Part shown: positions 56,622 through 64,000 of the stretch, one piece after another
Layout: each line of letters begins with the position of its first letter
How positions within the stretch are numbered: the stretch's first letter is position 1
Source of the DNA: Salsuginibacillus kocurii DSM 18087
GTDB taxonomy: Bacteria > Bacillota > Bacilli > Bacillales > Marinococcaceae
Length of the DNA stretch: 64,000 nt
Direction: 5' to 3'
NCBI RefSeq assembly: GCF_000377705.1
Contig: NZ_KB898624.1
Span: forward strand, 240,516 to 304,515
The notes under the pieces: model-generated
Database searches by the model: none
What the model saw: the letters and a program-made list of their open reading frames with translations, nothing else
Told to the model about the DNA's origin: nothing
Program-made: the position numbers and the translations under genes

Positions 56622-58040
56622 TTATTCAGCTTGATGGCGCAACTCATTTTCGTACGTTTGAAAACGTAAGATGATTTCTTCAATTTCTTCAACTGTTACA
56701 GTACGAAAATCTAAGCTTAACCCTTCTTCGTTCCTGCGTGTAATAATACAAGGCTCTCCCTTTTTTCGAAGCCAGGTAGAGAACTTTTCGATTTTTTGAT
56801 CAGGAGGTATGACTTGGACAAGTTTGGTAGGAAGGCTTACTTCCGGCATCGTTCCTCCTCCTACTTGAGAAAACCCGTCCAGCAGTTCCATTTTCCACTT
56901 AGTTGAGAAATGTTTCATGAAATACGCAGCTTTACGTTCAATATCTTCAACTGAAGCCACGACATCCCTCACTACCGGAAGTTGTTCAATTAGCTCCTTG
57001 CTGCCAGCATACATTTTTAAGGTGGCATCGAGTGCTGCTAACGTCATCTTATCGACCCGGAGAACACGTGCCAGCTGGTGTTTTTTTAATTGGTCAATCC
57101 ATTTTTTCTTGCCAGCTATAATACCAGCCTGCGGTCCTCCCAATAATTTATCACCTGAAAAAGTAACCAGGTCGACACCTGGAGCTAATGCATCAGGAAC
57201 AGTAGGCTCCTTGCCGATTCCTTCATCGGAAAAATCAAATAAAACCCCACTGCCTAGATCTTCATAAATAATGAGTCCCTCATCCTGCTCCTTTAATGAC
57301 GCCAGCTCTTGGCTATCCACAGTCGCAGTAAATCCTGAAATTACAAAATTGCTTGTATGAACTTTCATGATCATCTGCGCCCCGTTTTCCACTGCCTGTT
57401 TATAATCATAGAGATGCGTCTTATTTGTGGTCCCCACTTCCACTAATGAAGCTCCGCTTTCTTCCATGATGGAGGAAACACGGAACGAACCGCCAATCTC
57501 TACAAGTTCTCCTCTAGAAACAGCCACAGCTTTATCCTGAGCCAGCGCTTTCAATACTAAATAAACAGCGGCAGCGTTATTATTTACTACCATTGCAGCC
57601 TCAGCACCAGTCACTTCTTTCACTCGTTCTTCAATAATTTGATGGCGGGAACCTCTTTCTCCTGTTTCGATATCATACTCAAGGTCCGTGTAATGTTTGG
57701 CTGCTTTCGTTACTGCATGGACAGCTGACTCACTCAAGCGCGCTCTCCCCAGGTTGGTATGGAGCACCGTGCCCGTCGCATTAATCACTTTATGTATATG
57801 CGGGCTTAACCAGGCGGCTACCCGCTCTTCTAGTTTCGTTAAGATCACGTCGGTAAAATGAGCCCGGTCCTTTTTAAACGTGTTTGGATGTTCGCGCACT
57901 TGCTGACGCAAGCTTTCTAACTCTGCTCGCGTCCACTCGGTTAAACGTGCCGATGTTACATCGCCAGTTTGCAGTGCTTTAAACCGTGAATGGGCTTGAA
58001 GGTCATGCACGGGAGGTAACAGCTTAAAGATTTCACTCAT
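56622..58040 (-). CDS. selA: L-seryl-tRNA(Sec) selenium transferase SelA
   Basis: PLP enzyme that turns seryl-tRNA(Sec) into selenocysteinyl-tRNA(Sec) with selenophosphate. The 472 residues include INATGTVLHTNLGRARLSE, ETGERGSRHQIIEERV, VVNNNAAAVYLVL and the PLP-binding Lys298 in TFSGDKLLGGPQAG. AAAGGTGG precedes the ATG at 58040. It is 139 bases downstream of the selW-like gene on the same strand and divergent from selD. Its presence means that in-frame TGA can be decoded as Sec in this organism. Confidence 0.95.
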   Translation of the reverse strand: MSEIFKLLPPVHDLQAHSRFKALQTGDVTSARLTEWTRAELESLRQQVREHPNTFKKDRAHFTDVILTKLEERVAAWLSPHIHKVINATGTVLHTNLGRARLSESAVHAVTKAAKHYTDLEYDIETGERGSRHQIIEERVKEVTGAEAAMVVNNNAAAVYLVLKALAQDKAVAVSRGELVEIGGSFRVSSIMEESGASLVEVGTTNKTHLYDYKQAVENGAQMIMKVHTSNFVISGFTATVDSQELASLKEQDEGLIIYEDLGSGVLFDFSDEGIGKEPTVPDALAPGVDLVTFSGDKLLGGPQAGIIAGKKKWIDQLKKHQLARVLRVDKMTLAALDATLKMYAGSKELIEQLPVVRDVVASVEDIERKAAYFMKHFSTKWKMELLDGFSQVGGGTMPEVSLPTKLVQVIPPDQKIEKFSTWLRKKGEPCIITRRNEEGLSLDFRTVTVEEIEEIILRFQTYENELRHQAE

Positions 58041-58163
58041 AAAATAACCACCTTTACCAGCAGCCCTGCATTTGTCGCTTCCTTTTAGAACTGGCAAAAC
58101 CTTCTCCCCTTGGCTGCCTGTTTATATATATGCTCTATGTATGAAAGAGCCCGCTGCCAAGAG

Positions 58164-58190
58164 AAAGCACCTGAGAACATCAGGTGCTTT
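58164..58190. terminator. Hairpin overlapping the stop codon of the SelW-like gene
   Basis: AAAGCACCTGA / TCAGGTGCTTT perfect 11-pair stem. The last two sense codons and the TGA stop of the selenoprotein gene lie in one arm. It could terminate or attenuate reading into selA. Confidence 0.75.
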
Positions 58191-58437
58191 TTAGTTCGTA
58201 TGTGTCACCAATTTCTTTAACAAGCTGGTCATAATCAGGAAATTCGCCTTTTTCCAACTTCGAATAAACCTTATTATCATTAACGGAAACTTCAAATGCT
58301 CCACCTGAACTGGCTACTAAATTTAAGTTTCTAATTTGGCCTCGGTACGCATCAAATAGCTTGTCCGTGAAACTCACGGCTTTAGGTGCGTAGTTTCACT
58401 GCATGCAAAATTCTACTGTGATGTTTACTTCATTCAT
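58180..58437 (-). CDS. SelW-like (Rdx family) selenoprotein with CxxU
   Basis: An 85-residue thioredoxin-like protein of the Rdx/SelW group, thought to act in thiol redox chemistry. It starts MNEVNITVEFCMQU and continues NYAPKAVSFTDKLF; the TGA at 58396-58398 is residue 14 of the CMQU motif, where the family has CxxC or CxxU. The rest fits the family (GGAFEVSVNDNKVYSKLEKG, EFPDYDQLVKEIGD). A six-pair hairpin CCGTGA-GTT-TCACGG starts 16 bases after the TGA. AGGAAGGTG precedes the ATG at 58437. A promoter with a perfect -10/-35 spacing is upstream. If the TGA were a stop, no sensible start remains downstream. Confidence 0.92.
58365..58379 (-). promoter_or_regulatory. SECIS-like hairpin of the SelW-like gene
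   Basis: CCGTGAGTTTCACGG: six perfect pairs and a GTT loop, 16 bases after the in-frame TGA. Fits the short apical stem-loop of bacterial SECIS elements. Confidence 0.7.
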
Positions 58438-58462
58438 GGATAAGGCACCTTCCTTTTCATTT

Positions 58463-58483
58463 ATTCTACTCTTATTGTAGAAT
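58463..58483. promoter_or_regulatory. Inverted repeat over the selW -10 region
   Basis: ATTCTAC (58463-58469) and GTAGAAT (58477-58483) form a perfect inverted repeat with seven bases between. It overlaps the selW -10 and a possible -10 for the divergent selD, a plausible shared operator. No known regulator is assigned. Confidence 0.45.
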
Positions 58484-58502
58484 ACGGAAGGGAGAGACGC
58501 AA
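58474..58502 (-). promoter_or_regulatory. Sigma-A-like promoter of the SelW-like gene
   Basis: -35 TTGCGT (58497-58502), 17-base spacer, -10 TACAAT (58474-58479) on the minus strand, 36 bases before the ATG. Confidence 0.6.
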
Positions 58503-58546
58503 ATAATTAATGCTTGTTTTATTACCACCTGGGAGGTGCTTGATAG

Positions 58547-59599
58547 ATGAAAAACCGTGAAGAAGTCAGACTAACAGCCATGTCGTCTAAAGCTGGCTGA
58601 GGATGTAAAATCGGTCCCGAGGACCTGGCGCAGGTACTGCGTCATTTACCAGAACGAACACCTGATCCAAATCTGCTCGTCGGCACAGATACATCAGATG
58701 ATGGCGGGGTATACAAATTGACTGAGGAAATCGCGCTTGTTCAAAGTGTAGATTATTTCACTCCTATTGTAGACGACCCGTATATGTTCGGCCAAATTGC
58801 TGCAGCCAACGCATTAAGTGATATATACGCGATGGGAGGCACGCCAAAAACAGCTTTAAATATTGTCGGATTTCCTATTAAAGAGCTGCCGGACGAACTA
58901 TTAGCCGGCATGATGAAAGGGATGTCAGATAAAGTAGCTGAAGCAGGAGCTACCATTGTAGGGGGCCACTCCATTGATGACAATGAACCAAAACTTGGTC
59001 TGGCAGCCACGGGAGTTGTACACCCTGAACGTATTTTCAAAAATGCTGGAGCACGTATCGGCGACAAACTTGTGTTAACAAAACCGATCGGTGCCGGGGT
59101 ATTAACGACGGCGCTCAAACGGGATAAAACCTCACCCGAAGAAGAGCAGCAAGTTACAGAAATGATGGCTGCCTTAAACAAAACCGCTGCCGAAACACTG
59201 GTAGATTATTCACCATCTGCTGTGACTGATGTTACTGGATTTGGCTTATTGGGACATGCTTACGAAATGACAGGTAGTGATGAGATCACACTCTCTTTCC
59301 AATCTTCTAAAGTTCCACGTCTGCCTGGTGCAAAAGAACACGCAGAGGCAGGAATGGTCCCTGGCGGTTCTAAAGCGAACGCGCGCTGGCTTGAGTCCTT
59401 TATTAGCTGGGAGGAAGACGTAGATGAAGTAAGCAAAACCCTTCTTACCGATGCAATTACATCCGGCGGCTTATTAGTCAGCCTGCCAGCTCAAGAAGCA
59501 GAAAGCTATGTGAACGACCTGCACGAAAAAGGCTTAATCGAAGCACGTATCATAGGGGATGTAGTCGAGCGTGAAAGCACTCCGCTCACCGTTTATTAA
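58547..59599 (+). CDS. selD: Selenophosphate synthetase SelD, itself a selenoprotein
   Basis: Makes selenophosphate from selenide and ATP, the selenium donor for SelA. The frame starts at ATG 58547 after GGGAGGTG and reads MKNREEVRLTAMSSKAGUGC, then KIGPEDLAQVL. The TGA at 58598-58600 is residue 18, the catalytic position that is Cys or Sec in SelD, followed by the usual Gly-Cys-Lys. The later part has the AIR-synthase-type fold (GQIAAANALSDIYAMGG; GGHSIDDNEPKLGLAATG; TDVTGFGLLGHAYEM). The protein has 350 residues including Sec, normal for SelD. Starting at the ATG-like codon 58718 would lose the active site. A GGTCC/GGACC hairpin starts 12 bases after the TGA. Confidence 0.95.
58613..58625 (+). 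promoter_or_regulatory. SECIS-like hairpin of selD
   Basis: GGTCC-CGA-GGACC: five G/C-rich pairs with a three-base loop, 12 bases after the TGA; a second hairpin CGCAG-GTA-CTGCG follows at about 58629-58641. Either could be the SelB-binding apical stem-loop. Confidence 0.6.
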
Positions 59600-59619
59600 C
59601 ATTCTCGATTCAATATCAT

Positions 59620-59657
59620 CAAAAAAGCTCGCCTCAACCTTTGAGGACGAGCTTTTT
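59620..59657 (+). terminator. Rho-independent terminator of selD
   Basis: AAAAAAGCTCG..CTCA / GAGG..CGAGCTTTTTT stem with a T run on the plus strand, 21 bases past the selD stop. Confidence 0.9.
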
Positions 59658-59694
59658 TATTTAACTTATGAACAGTGCAAACGGTTAGCTTCAA

Positions 59695-59790
59695 CACGTA
59701 GAAGGACTCCAGAGGGAGAAGGTGCCGCAGGGCGGCTTTCCCAAGGAGGCTCACGGTTCGCCCACAAGAAAGGAAGGTCAAAGACGGAGT
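59695..59790. repeat. Intergenic repeat, copy 1 (degenerate)
   Basis: The segments GGACTCCAGAGGGAGAAGG, GCCGCAGGG and AAGGAGGCTCACGG appear in the same order as GCTCCAACGGGATGAGC, CCCGCAGG and AAGGAGG in copy 2. It resembles a dispersed intergenic repeat seen in many Bacillaceae genomes (from memory). Not coding. Confidence 0.55.
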
Positions 59791-59850
59791 GTCAACATTA
59801 CACCGCTCCATAAGTAGTCTTCTGCAAAAAAACACGAAAATTTTGTTTTT

Positions 59851-59981
59851 AGCGTAAGGCGGCGACTTCCTCAACAGGAATGCTCCAACGGGATGAGCTC
59901 GAGGCGAAACCCCCGCAGGCAGTACATTTTGCTGCCAAGGAGGTTGTAGCCAAACCCGTGGAAAGCGTCCGCCTGAAGCGA
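59851..59981. repeat. Intergenic repeat, copy 2 with inverted ends
   Basis: The left end GCGTAAGGCGGCGACTTCC and the reverse complement of the right end, CGCTTCAGGCGGACGCTTTC, align at about 15 of 20 positions, so the element has imperfect inverted termini. Inside are CCCCGCAGGC and GCTGCCAAGGAGG. The region 59600-60103 has no gene. Confidence 0.6.
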
Positions 59982-60103
59982 AAAAACGAATGAAAACCAA
60001 TGATTTATATATTGTTCGTTTAAAAAAGCAGGGAGTTGAATTATATGAAATTCCTTCTATGCGTTAACAATTTTTTATTAAAAACGAGTACCTTTTTAAA
60101 AAC

Positions 60104-60856
60104 CTAAACCATGGAAACGTGTTCTCCGTAGATCACTTGGTAGTTAGCTTCGTCCAACTCTTGTGGAGTCCCATCAAACACAAGCTCTCCTTCTTTAAGG
60201 CCGATAATGCGCGTCGCGTAATTTTTGGCAAGCTGCAAATCATGAACATTAATGATAGTAAGCAGGTTTTGTTTTTCATGCAAGTCCCACAAAATCCGGA
60301 ACACCTCATCAGAGGTACTAGGGTCAAGGCTTGCTACTGGTTCATCGCCAAGAAAAATCTCCGGCCGCTGCATAAGCGCGCGAGAAATGCCGACCCGCTG
60401 TTTTTGTCCTCCACTTAACGCTTCTACCCTTCGGTCCTTTAACTCGTGAATCCCCGTTAACCGAAGCGCTTCTTCAGCACCTTGTTTTTCTCTAGCAGTG
60501 AAACGCCCCAGCAGGTTATCAAGTGGAGATTTTTTCCCGAACCGCCCCGTCAACACATTGTGAAATACTGTCATTCGTGGAACGAGCGAAAAATGTTGAA
60601 AAATCATGCCTATTTTTGCTCTCACATTCCGTATATCTTCATGATTTAATTGATGAATATTTTGTCCTTCCACAAAAACTTTACCATCACTTACCGGCTG
60701 CAGAGCGTTGATTGTACGAATTAAAGTTGATTTCCCTGCCCCGCTCCTACCTAACACACAGACAAACTCGCCGCGGCCGATTTCCAGGTTAAAGTTTGAA
60801 AGAGCGGGAGAGTCAGTATGTGGATATTGGACGGTTACATTTTCAAACGTTAACAC
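60104..60856 (-). CDS. phnC: Phosphonate-type ABC transporter ATPase PhnC
   Basis: ABC ATPase of 250 residues: Walker A GRSGAGKST (36-44), signature ALSGGQKQRVGI, Walker B EIFLGDEPVASLDP and the switch His of IINVHDLQLA. The sequence around LVPRMTVFHNVLTGR and DEVFRILWDLHEK is typical of PhnC. Last gene of phnD-phnE-phnC, 28 bases after phnE. The imported compound may be a phosphonate, phosphite or phosphate; no C-P lyase genes are in the window. Confidence 0.9.
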   Translation of the reverse strand: MLTFENVTVQYPHTDSPALSNFNLEIGRGEFVCVLGRSGAGKSTLIRTINALQPVSDGKVFVEGQNIHQLNHEDIRNVRAKIGMIFQHFSLVPRMTVFHNVLTGRFGKKSPLDNLLGRFTAREKQGAEEALRLTGIHELKDRRVEALSGGQKQRVGISRALMQRPEIFLGDEPVASLDPSTSDEVFRILWDLHEKQNLLTIINVHDLQLAKNYATRIIGLKEGELVFDGTPQELDEANYQVIYGEHVSMV

Positions 60857-60884
60857 GTAAACATCTCCTTTACTTGCCTGACCA

Positions 60885-61652
60885 TTAAATAACTCGCTTT
60901 CGGATCAATGACCCTAGCAAGTCAACGAGCCAAACGAGTACCATCACGTAAATAATGGCCACAGTCATAGCTGAATAATTGAAGCTTTGCATTTGATTAA
61001 ACATATACTGGCCGATGCCGCCTCCGCCAATAATTCCTAAAATCAACGAGGTGCGGATGGCCACTTCAAAGCGGTAAAAATAATGGGATAATACGTTAGG
61101 CCAAATTTGCGGCAATATCGAAAATAAATTCGATATCCGCCTCGTGGCACCTGTAGCTTTCACCGCTTCTTGCGGCCCCGGGTCAGCTGCTTCAATCAAT
61201 TCCGATATTAGTTTGCCAAGTACCCCAATATTATGGAGAATGATGGCAATGACTGCTGGAAATGGGCCTAATCCTAATGAGACAACAAGAATCAAGCCGA
61301 ACACAACGTCTGGCACCGAGCGTAAAAATGTTAGAAACGTACGAACGCTATAAAAGAGAAATGAACTGTTACTCGTGTTTCTGGCTGCAGCAAAACTAAG
61401 CGGGACAGCAATCAAAAGCGCAATCAATGTCCCTAAAAAAGCCATACCAAGCGTAACAAGTGACAATTCCAGCATAAGACCAGGCTCACCGAAATCTTCT
61501 AAGCCAGGAAGGAGCCGGTCCCAAATGAAAACAAGAGCGTCTGGAAGAGCAGTCAAACCTTGAAAAGTAAATTCTGTTATTCGCATGCTCAATATGATCA
61601 AAACAGCTATAAAAAGCGCATAGCCAAGATACCGTTTTCTAAACCAAAACAT
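60885..61652 (-). CDS. phnE: Phosphonate-type ABC transporter permease PhnE
   Basis: Permease of 255 residues with about six membrane segments and the EAA loop KATGATRRISNLFSILPQIW. It contains LRSVPDVVFGLILVVSLGLG and LGIIGGGGIGQYMFNQMQ, as in PhnE proteins. The start is uncertain: ATG 61652 follows GAGG closely, while a GTG at 61667 lies further up. Only one permease gene is present, so it probably works as a homodimer. Confidence 0.88.
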   Translation of the reverse strand: MFWFRKRYLGYALFIAVLIILSMRITEFTFQGLTALPDALVFIWDRLLPGLEDFGEPGLMLELSLVTLGMAFLGTLIALLIAVPLSFAAARNTSNSSFLFYSVRTFLTFLRSVPDVVFGLILVVSLGLGPFPAVIAIILHNIGVLGKLISELIEAADPGPQEAVKATGATRRISNLFSILPQIWPNVLSHYFYRFEVAIRTSLILGIIGGGGIGQYMFNQMQSFNYSAMTVAIIYVMVLVWLVDLLGSLIRKRVI

Positions 61653-61677
61653 AAGTCCTCTTGTCACCTTCTAATAT

Positions 61678-62604
61678 TTAGTCTTCAACTACATCCATAT
61701 CAAGCATATCGAAGTCTCTGGCTGCTTCTAATACATCTTCATATTGGCTGTCATCAGCTTCAACGAAGGAAGAAGCTCCACCGAAAATAGACAGCACTTC
61801 TTCATCTTCAATCGAGGTAAAGATCTCTTGAAGCTCTTCAATTTGTTCTTCCTCCATGTCATGAGGAACTACCCATGGATACTGGTACAACTCCTCTGAT
61901 TCCCAAATGATGCGGAAATTATCTTCGTCAACTTCGCCTGCATTGACGAGTTCATTGAAAATGGCAGAGTCCACCGCCCCTGCATCTACATTTTGACTTT
62001 CAATTTGTTGAGCAGAAACATCATGAGAGTCCGTATACTGAACGGAAGCAAATTGGTGGTCATTTTCAGATTCAAATACCCCACGGTCTCTTAGCTCTGT
62101 GCCTGGTATAAGCGAGCCTGAAGTAGAAGAAATACTAGCAAAAGCAAAGTCTACTTCTTCCCGGTCTTCAATTAAGTCATCCAGTGACTCCCACGGGTTA
62201 TCAACATGTGTCATAATGTAGGAATGGTAGTAAGGGTCGCCATCAATATTTTGTGTTAAAATGGCCTCAGCGCCACTTTCTTCATGAGCGATTAAATATG
62301 TGAGCGGCCCTAAATAGGCTAAATCGATATGGCTTTGATTAATCGCTTCGACAACTGCGTTATAACTTGGGTAATGCTCAACTTCTACTTCTTGCCCGGT
62401 CTCTTCCTCAAGAATTTCTCCCAGCCGGTCAAGCCCTTGTTCCATTTCCCCAATTGATTGAGCAGGGATGACGGCTACTTCTAGTACTTCATCATCTGCT
62501 TCACCTTCAGGTTCGGTTTGTCCATTTTCTTCATCTCCACAAGCTGTTAACAAACAAACAGTTGTAAGGGAGAAAATAAAAGTAGATGTTTTTATAGATT
62601 TCAA
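61678..62604 (-). CDS. phnD: Phosphonate-type substrate-binding lipoprotein PhnD
   Basis: Lipoprotein of 308 residues. The lipobox LLTAC gives Cys22, followed by an acidic linker. The binding domain has EVEHYPSYNAVVEAI, IDLAYLGPLTYLIAHEE, DVDFAFASISSTSGSLIPG-like features (EEVDFAFASISSTSG), and QNVDAGAVDSAIFNE, typical of PhnD/phosphite-binding proteins. First gene of the operon, divergent from a LysR gene. Strongly acidic like the other exported proteins here. The ligand class (phosphonate, phosphite or phosphate) cannot be fixed from sequence. Confidence 0.88.
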   Translation of the reverse strand: MKSIKTSTFIFSLTTVCLLTACGDEENGQTEPEGEADDEVLEVAVIPAQSIGEMEQGLDRLGEILEEETGQEVEVEHYPSYNAVVEAINQSHIDLAYLGPLTYLIAHEESGAEAILTQNIDGDPYYHSYIMTHVDNPWESLDDLIEDREEVDFAFASISSTSGSLIPGTELRDRGVFESENDHQFASVQYTDSHDVSAQQIESQNVDAGAVDSAIFNELVNAGEVDEDNFRIIWESEELYQYPWVVPHDMEEEQIEELQEIFTSIEDEEVLSIFGGASSFVEADDSQYEDVLEAARDFDMLDMDVVED

Positions 62605-62740
62605 ACGAATCTCCTGCCTTTCTTTCGGTCTGCGAAAAATAGTAGTTATAAGGGTTATAACAATATGGAATAGCGCGATCTTAACCTATCATGAGAAATA
62701 TAGATTGTAAAGAATAAAGCTTGAACAAGGAGGATTCGAC

Positions 62741-63631
62741 ATGGATTTTAAACGACTGCGAACATTTGTTACTGTCGTCGAGGTAGGAAGTGTCTCCAAG
62801 GCTTCTGACCTTCTTCAAATTACCCAACCTGCAGTCAGCAAACAAATAAAAACGTTAGAACAGACGATTGGCTCTTCTCTTCTAGACCGAACGACTCTTC
62901 AACTTACACAAGAAGGAGAACTTGTTTATGAAAAGGCGGTGGAATTACTACGGGAATGGGATGGGCTTTTAAAAGAGGCTGGTAACCAGGAAACGGCTTG
63001 GCGGCGACCGTTTCGGTTGGGAGCGAGTTCTATTCCCGGGACCTATGTACTTCCTGGTGTATGTAAATCTTTACATGACCAATTTCCGCATAGCTGGCTC
63101 GACCTTCAAGTCGGCAGCTCTAAAGAAATCGACCAAAAACTACTTGCAAATGAAATTGATGCAGCCATGATTGGGACAAAACCTGAAAGTGAAACCGTTC
63201 AATCTGTTGAACTCTGGTCAGACCGTATCGCTATCATCGGCCCGCGCTCTACTAAAGAACCAGCAGTGAGCTCTTTCGAAGATTTGCAAGGCCTCCCTTT
63301 TATTAAACGGGATGAGCATTCTGGGACCGCAGGGGCAGCAAGTACCGGTTTAGCAGAATGGAACGGTTCCATCAACGATCTGGAAACGATCGCTACGGTC
63401 CCTTCAACTTCTGCTGCTATTTCATTAGTAGAAGCGGGAGTTGGCTATACACTTGTCTCTGAAACGGCTGTACTTGCGGACACTAATCGATTGTATTATG
63501 TAGCTGGCTGGCTGCCAGCTACGCGTACATTTTATCTTGCTTATCATGCTAAACATCAGTATCACCCAGCAATGGAACATTTATTTGTATTAATTGAACA
63601 AGGCGACATTGCCCGGCTCCGGTTTGGTTAA
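62741..63631 (+). CDS. LysR family transcriptional regulator
   Basis: A 296-residue regulator with the N-terminal winged helix (FKRLRTFVTVVEVGSVSKAS; TQPAVSKQIKTLEQTIGSSL) and a periplasmic-binding-like effector domain. CAAGGAGGA precedes the ATG. It is divergent from phnD with 136 bases between, the usual layout for a LysR protein and its target, so it probably controls phnDEC in response to a transported compound or a metabolite of it (inference). Confidence 0.88.
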   Translation: MDFKRLRTFVTVVEVGSVSKASDLLQITQPAVSKQIKTLEQTIGSSLLDRTTLQLTQEGELVYEKAVELLREWDGLLKEAGNQETAWRRPFRLGASSIPGTYVLPGVCKSLHDQFPHSWLDLQVGSSKEIDQKLLANEIDAAMIGTKPESETVQSVELWSDRIAIIGPRSTKEPAVSSFEDLQGLPFIKRDEHSGTAGAASTGLAEWNGSINDLETIATVPSTSAAISLVEAGVGYTLVSETAVLADTNRLYYVAGWLPATRTFYLAYHAKHQYHPAMEHLFVLIEQGDIARLRFG

Positions 63632-63635
63632 TGTT

Positions 63636-64000
63636 TTACCGATCTACCAAACATTCCAAATATAAGCGTTCGTAGGACCTTGCCTCTTGCATAGGTGCAT
63701 GACTGCCTGAAATTGTTGCACGTGCGCCACTGATCAATGTTTCTGCCGAGATCTCCCCTTCTAACAAGCTGCGGACACTGTCTTCAAACTGCATCGGTGT
63801 GTCAAAAAGAATACCGTTGTATTGATCCACTACAATGCTGTTATTGCCAACAACATTACGGGCAAACACGAGGCGTTCAAGGCTCATCGCTTCGAGCAGC
63901 GCCACGGGCTGCCCTTCTGAAGTAGAGGAATTAACCACGGCATCACTCCATTTGTATAAAGAGTGCATAGCTTCAAGCGACACGGGTGGTTTATAGTGCA
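63636..64000 (-). CDS. Group 1 glycosyltransferase, C-terminal part (5' end beyond window)
   Basis: The frame is open to the window edge (about 121 residues seen). YKWSDAVVNSSTSEGQPVAL followed by LEAMSLERLVFARNVVG has the E-x7-E motif of GT-B family 4 enzymes, and NSIVVDQYNGILFDT is the usual C-terminal part. The substrate is unknown. It converges with the LysR gene, whose stop is only four bases away, with no room for a terminator between them. Confidence 0.85.
   Translation of the reverse strand, partial: HYKPPVSLEAMHSLYKWSDAVVNSSTSEGQPVALLEAMSLERLVFARNVVGNNSIVVDQYNGILFDTPMQFEDSVRSLLEGEISAETLISGARATISGSHAPMQEARSYERLYLECLVDR

Noticed and set aside
58141-58182. Possible second recoded TGA at the end of the SelW-like gene (TGA TGT)
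   Set aside because: The protein already has full SelW length at this stop, and the stop lies in the arm of a terminator hairpin; an extension of about 14 residues has no family match.

Overview
The window looks like a chromosomal segment of a Gram-positive, spore-forming member of the Bacillaceae, probably a halophile or haloalkaliphile. The gene neighbourhoods match Bacillus: parE-parC, ypsC-rnpB-ypeP-gpsB-ypsA-cotD-yprB-yprA, and yneP/yneQ/yneT types. There is a CotD-like coat protein, a SpoVK-like AAA protein and an FbpB-like protein. Exported proteins (OpuAC, the SurA-like lipoprotein, PhnD, the chemoreceptor sensor domain) are very rich in Asp and Glu, and a GbsR-type regulator faces a glycine-betaine transporter; both suggest salt or alkaline stress. 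I see no tRNA, CRISPR array, insertion sequence or phage.

Layout. 1-4100: parC (cut by the edge), parE and a CoA-binding protein. 4200-11760: a sigma-54 locus for 3-hydroxybutyrate/acetoacetate use (CoA-transferase, GntP permease, SDR dehydrogenase, CBS-PAS enhancer-binding activator, thiolase), with two near-identical -24/-12 promoters and a phased repeat array. 11800-21750: carboxypeptidase Taq, a HesB-like protein, ypsC, RNase P RNA, RNase H, gpsB, ypsA, cotD and the mrfB-mrfA repair pair. 21750-27000: a frameshifted nucleotidyltransferase gene, a chemoreceptor, a 34-residue protein and CheV. 27000-31050: opuAA-AB-AC and gbsR with palindromic operators. 31050-36600: SurA-like lipoprotein, ABC ATPase, a HesB-like selenoprotein, dipeptidase, yppG, DUF418 and a stand-alone receiver domain. 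36600-53500: a double dynamin (DynA), MFS, a degenerate EAL protein, hydrolase, metA, PHP, nadE, yneQ, yneP, a double-AAA protein, EamA, VanZ, an FbpB-like gene and DUF421. 53600-64000: acnA, the selenocysteine cluster selA/selW/selD, phnDEC with a divergent LysR gene, and a cut glycosyltransferase.

The main discovery is a small selenoproteome that conventional gene calling would break. Three genes carry an in-frame TGA inside a conserved redox motif, each followed 12-18 bases later by a hairpin of bacterial SECIS type: a SelW-like protein (CxxU), SelD itself (GUGCK) and a HesB/IscA-like protein (GMGUGGPKFG, with two Cys at the extreme C terminus). selA lies beside selW and selD; selB and the tRNA-Sec gene are not in the window and must be elsewhere if the reading is right.

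The second main point is the sigma-54 regulon: one activator gene sits between two target units whose promoters match each other at nearly every position. An activator-site array and a terminator lie in the gap between the activator gene and the CoA-transferase operon.
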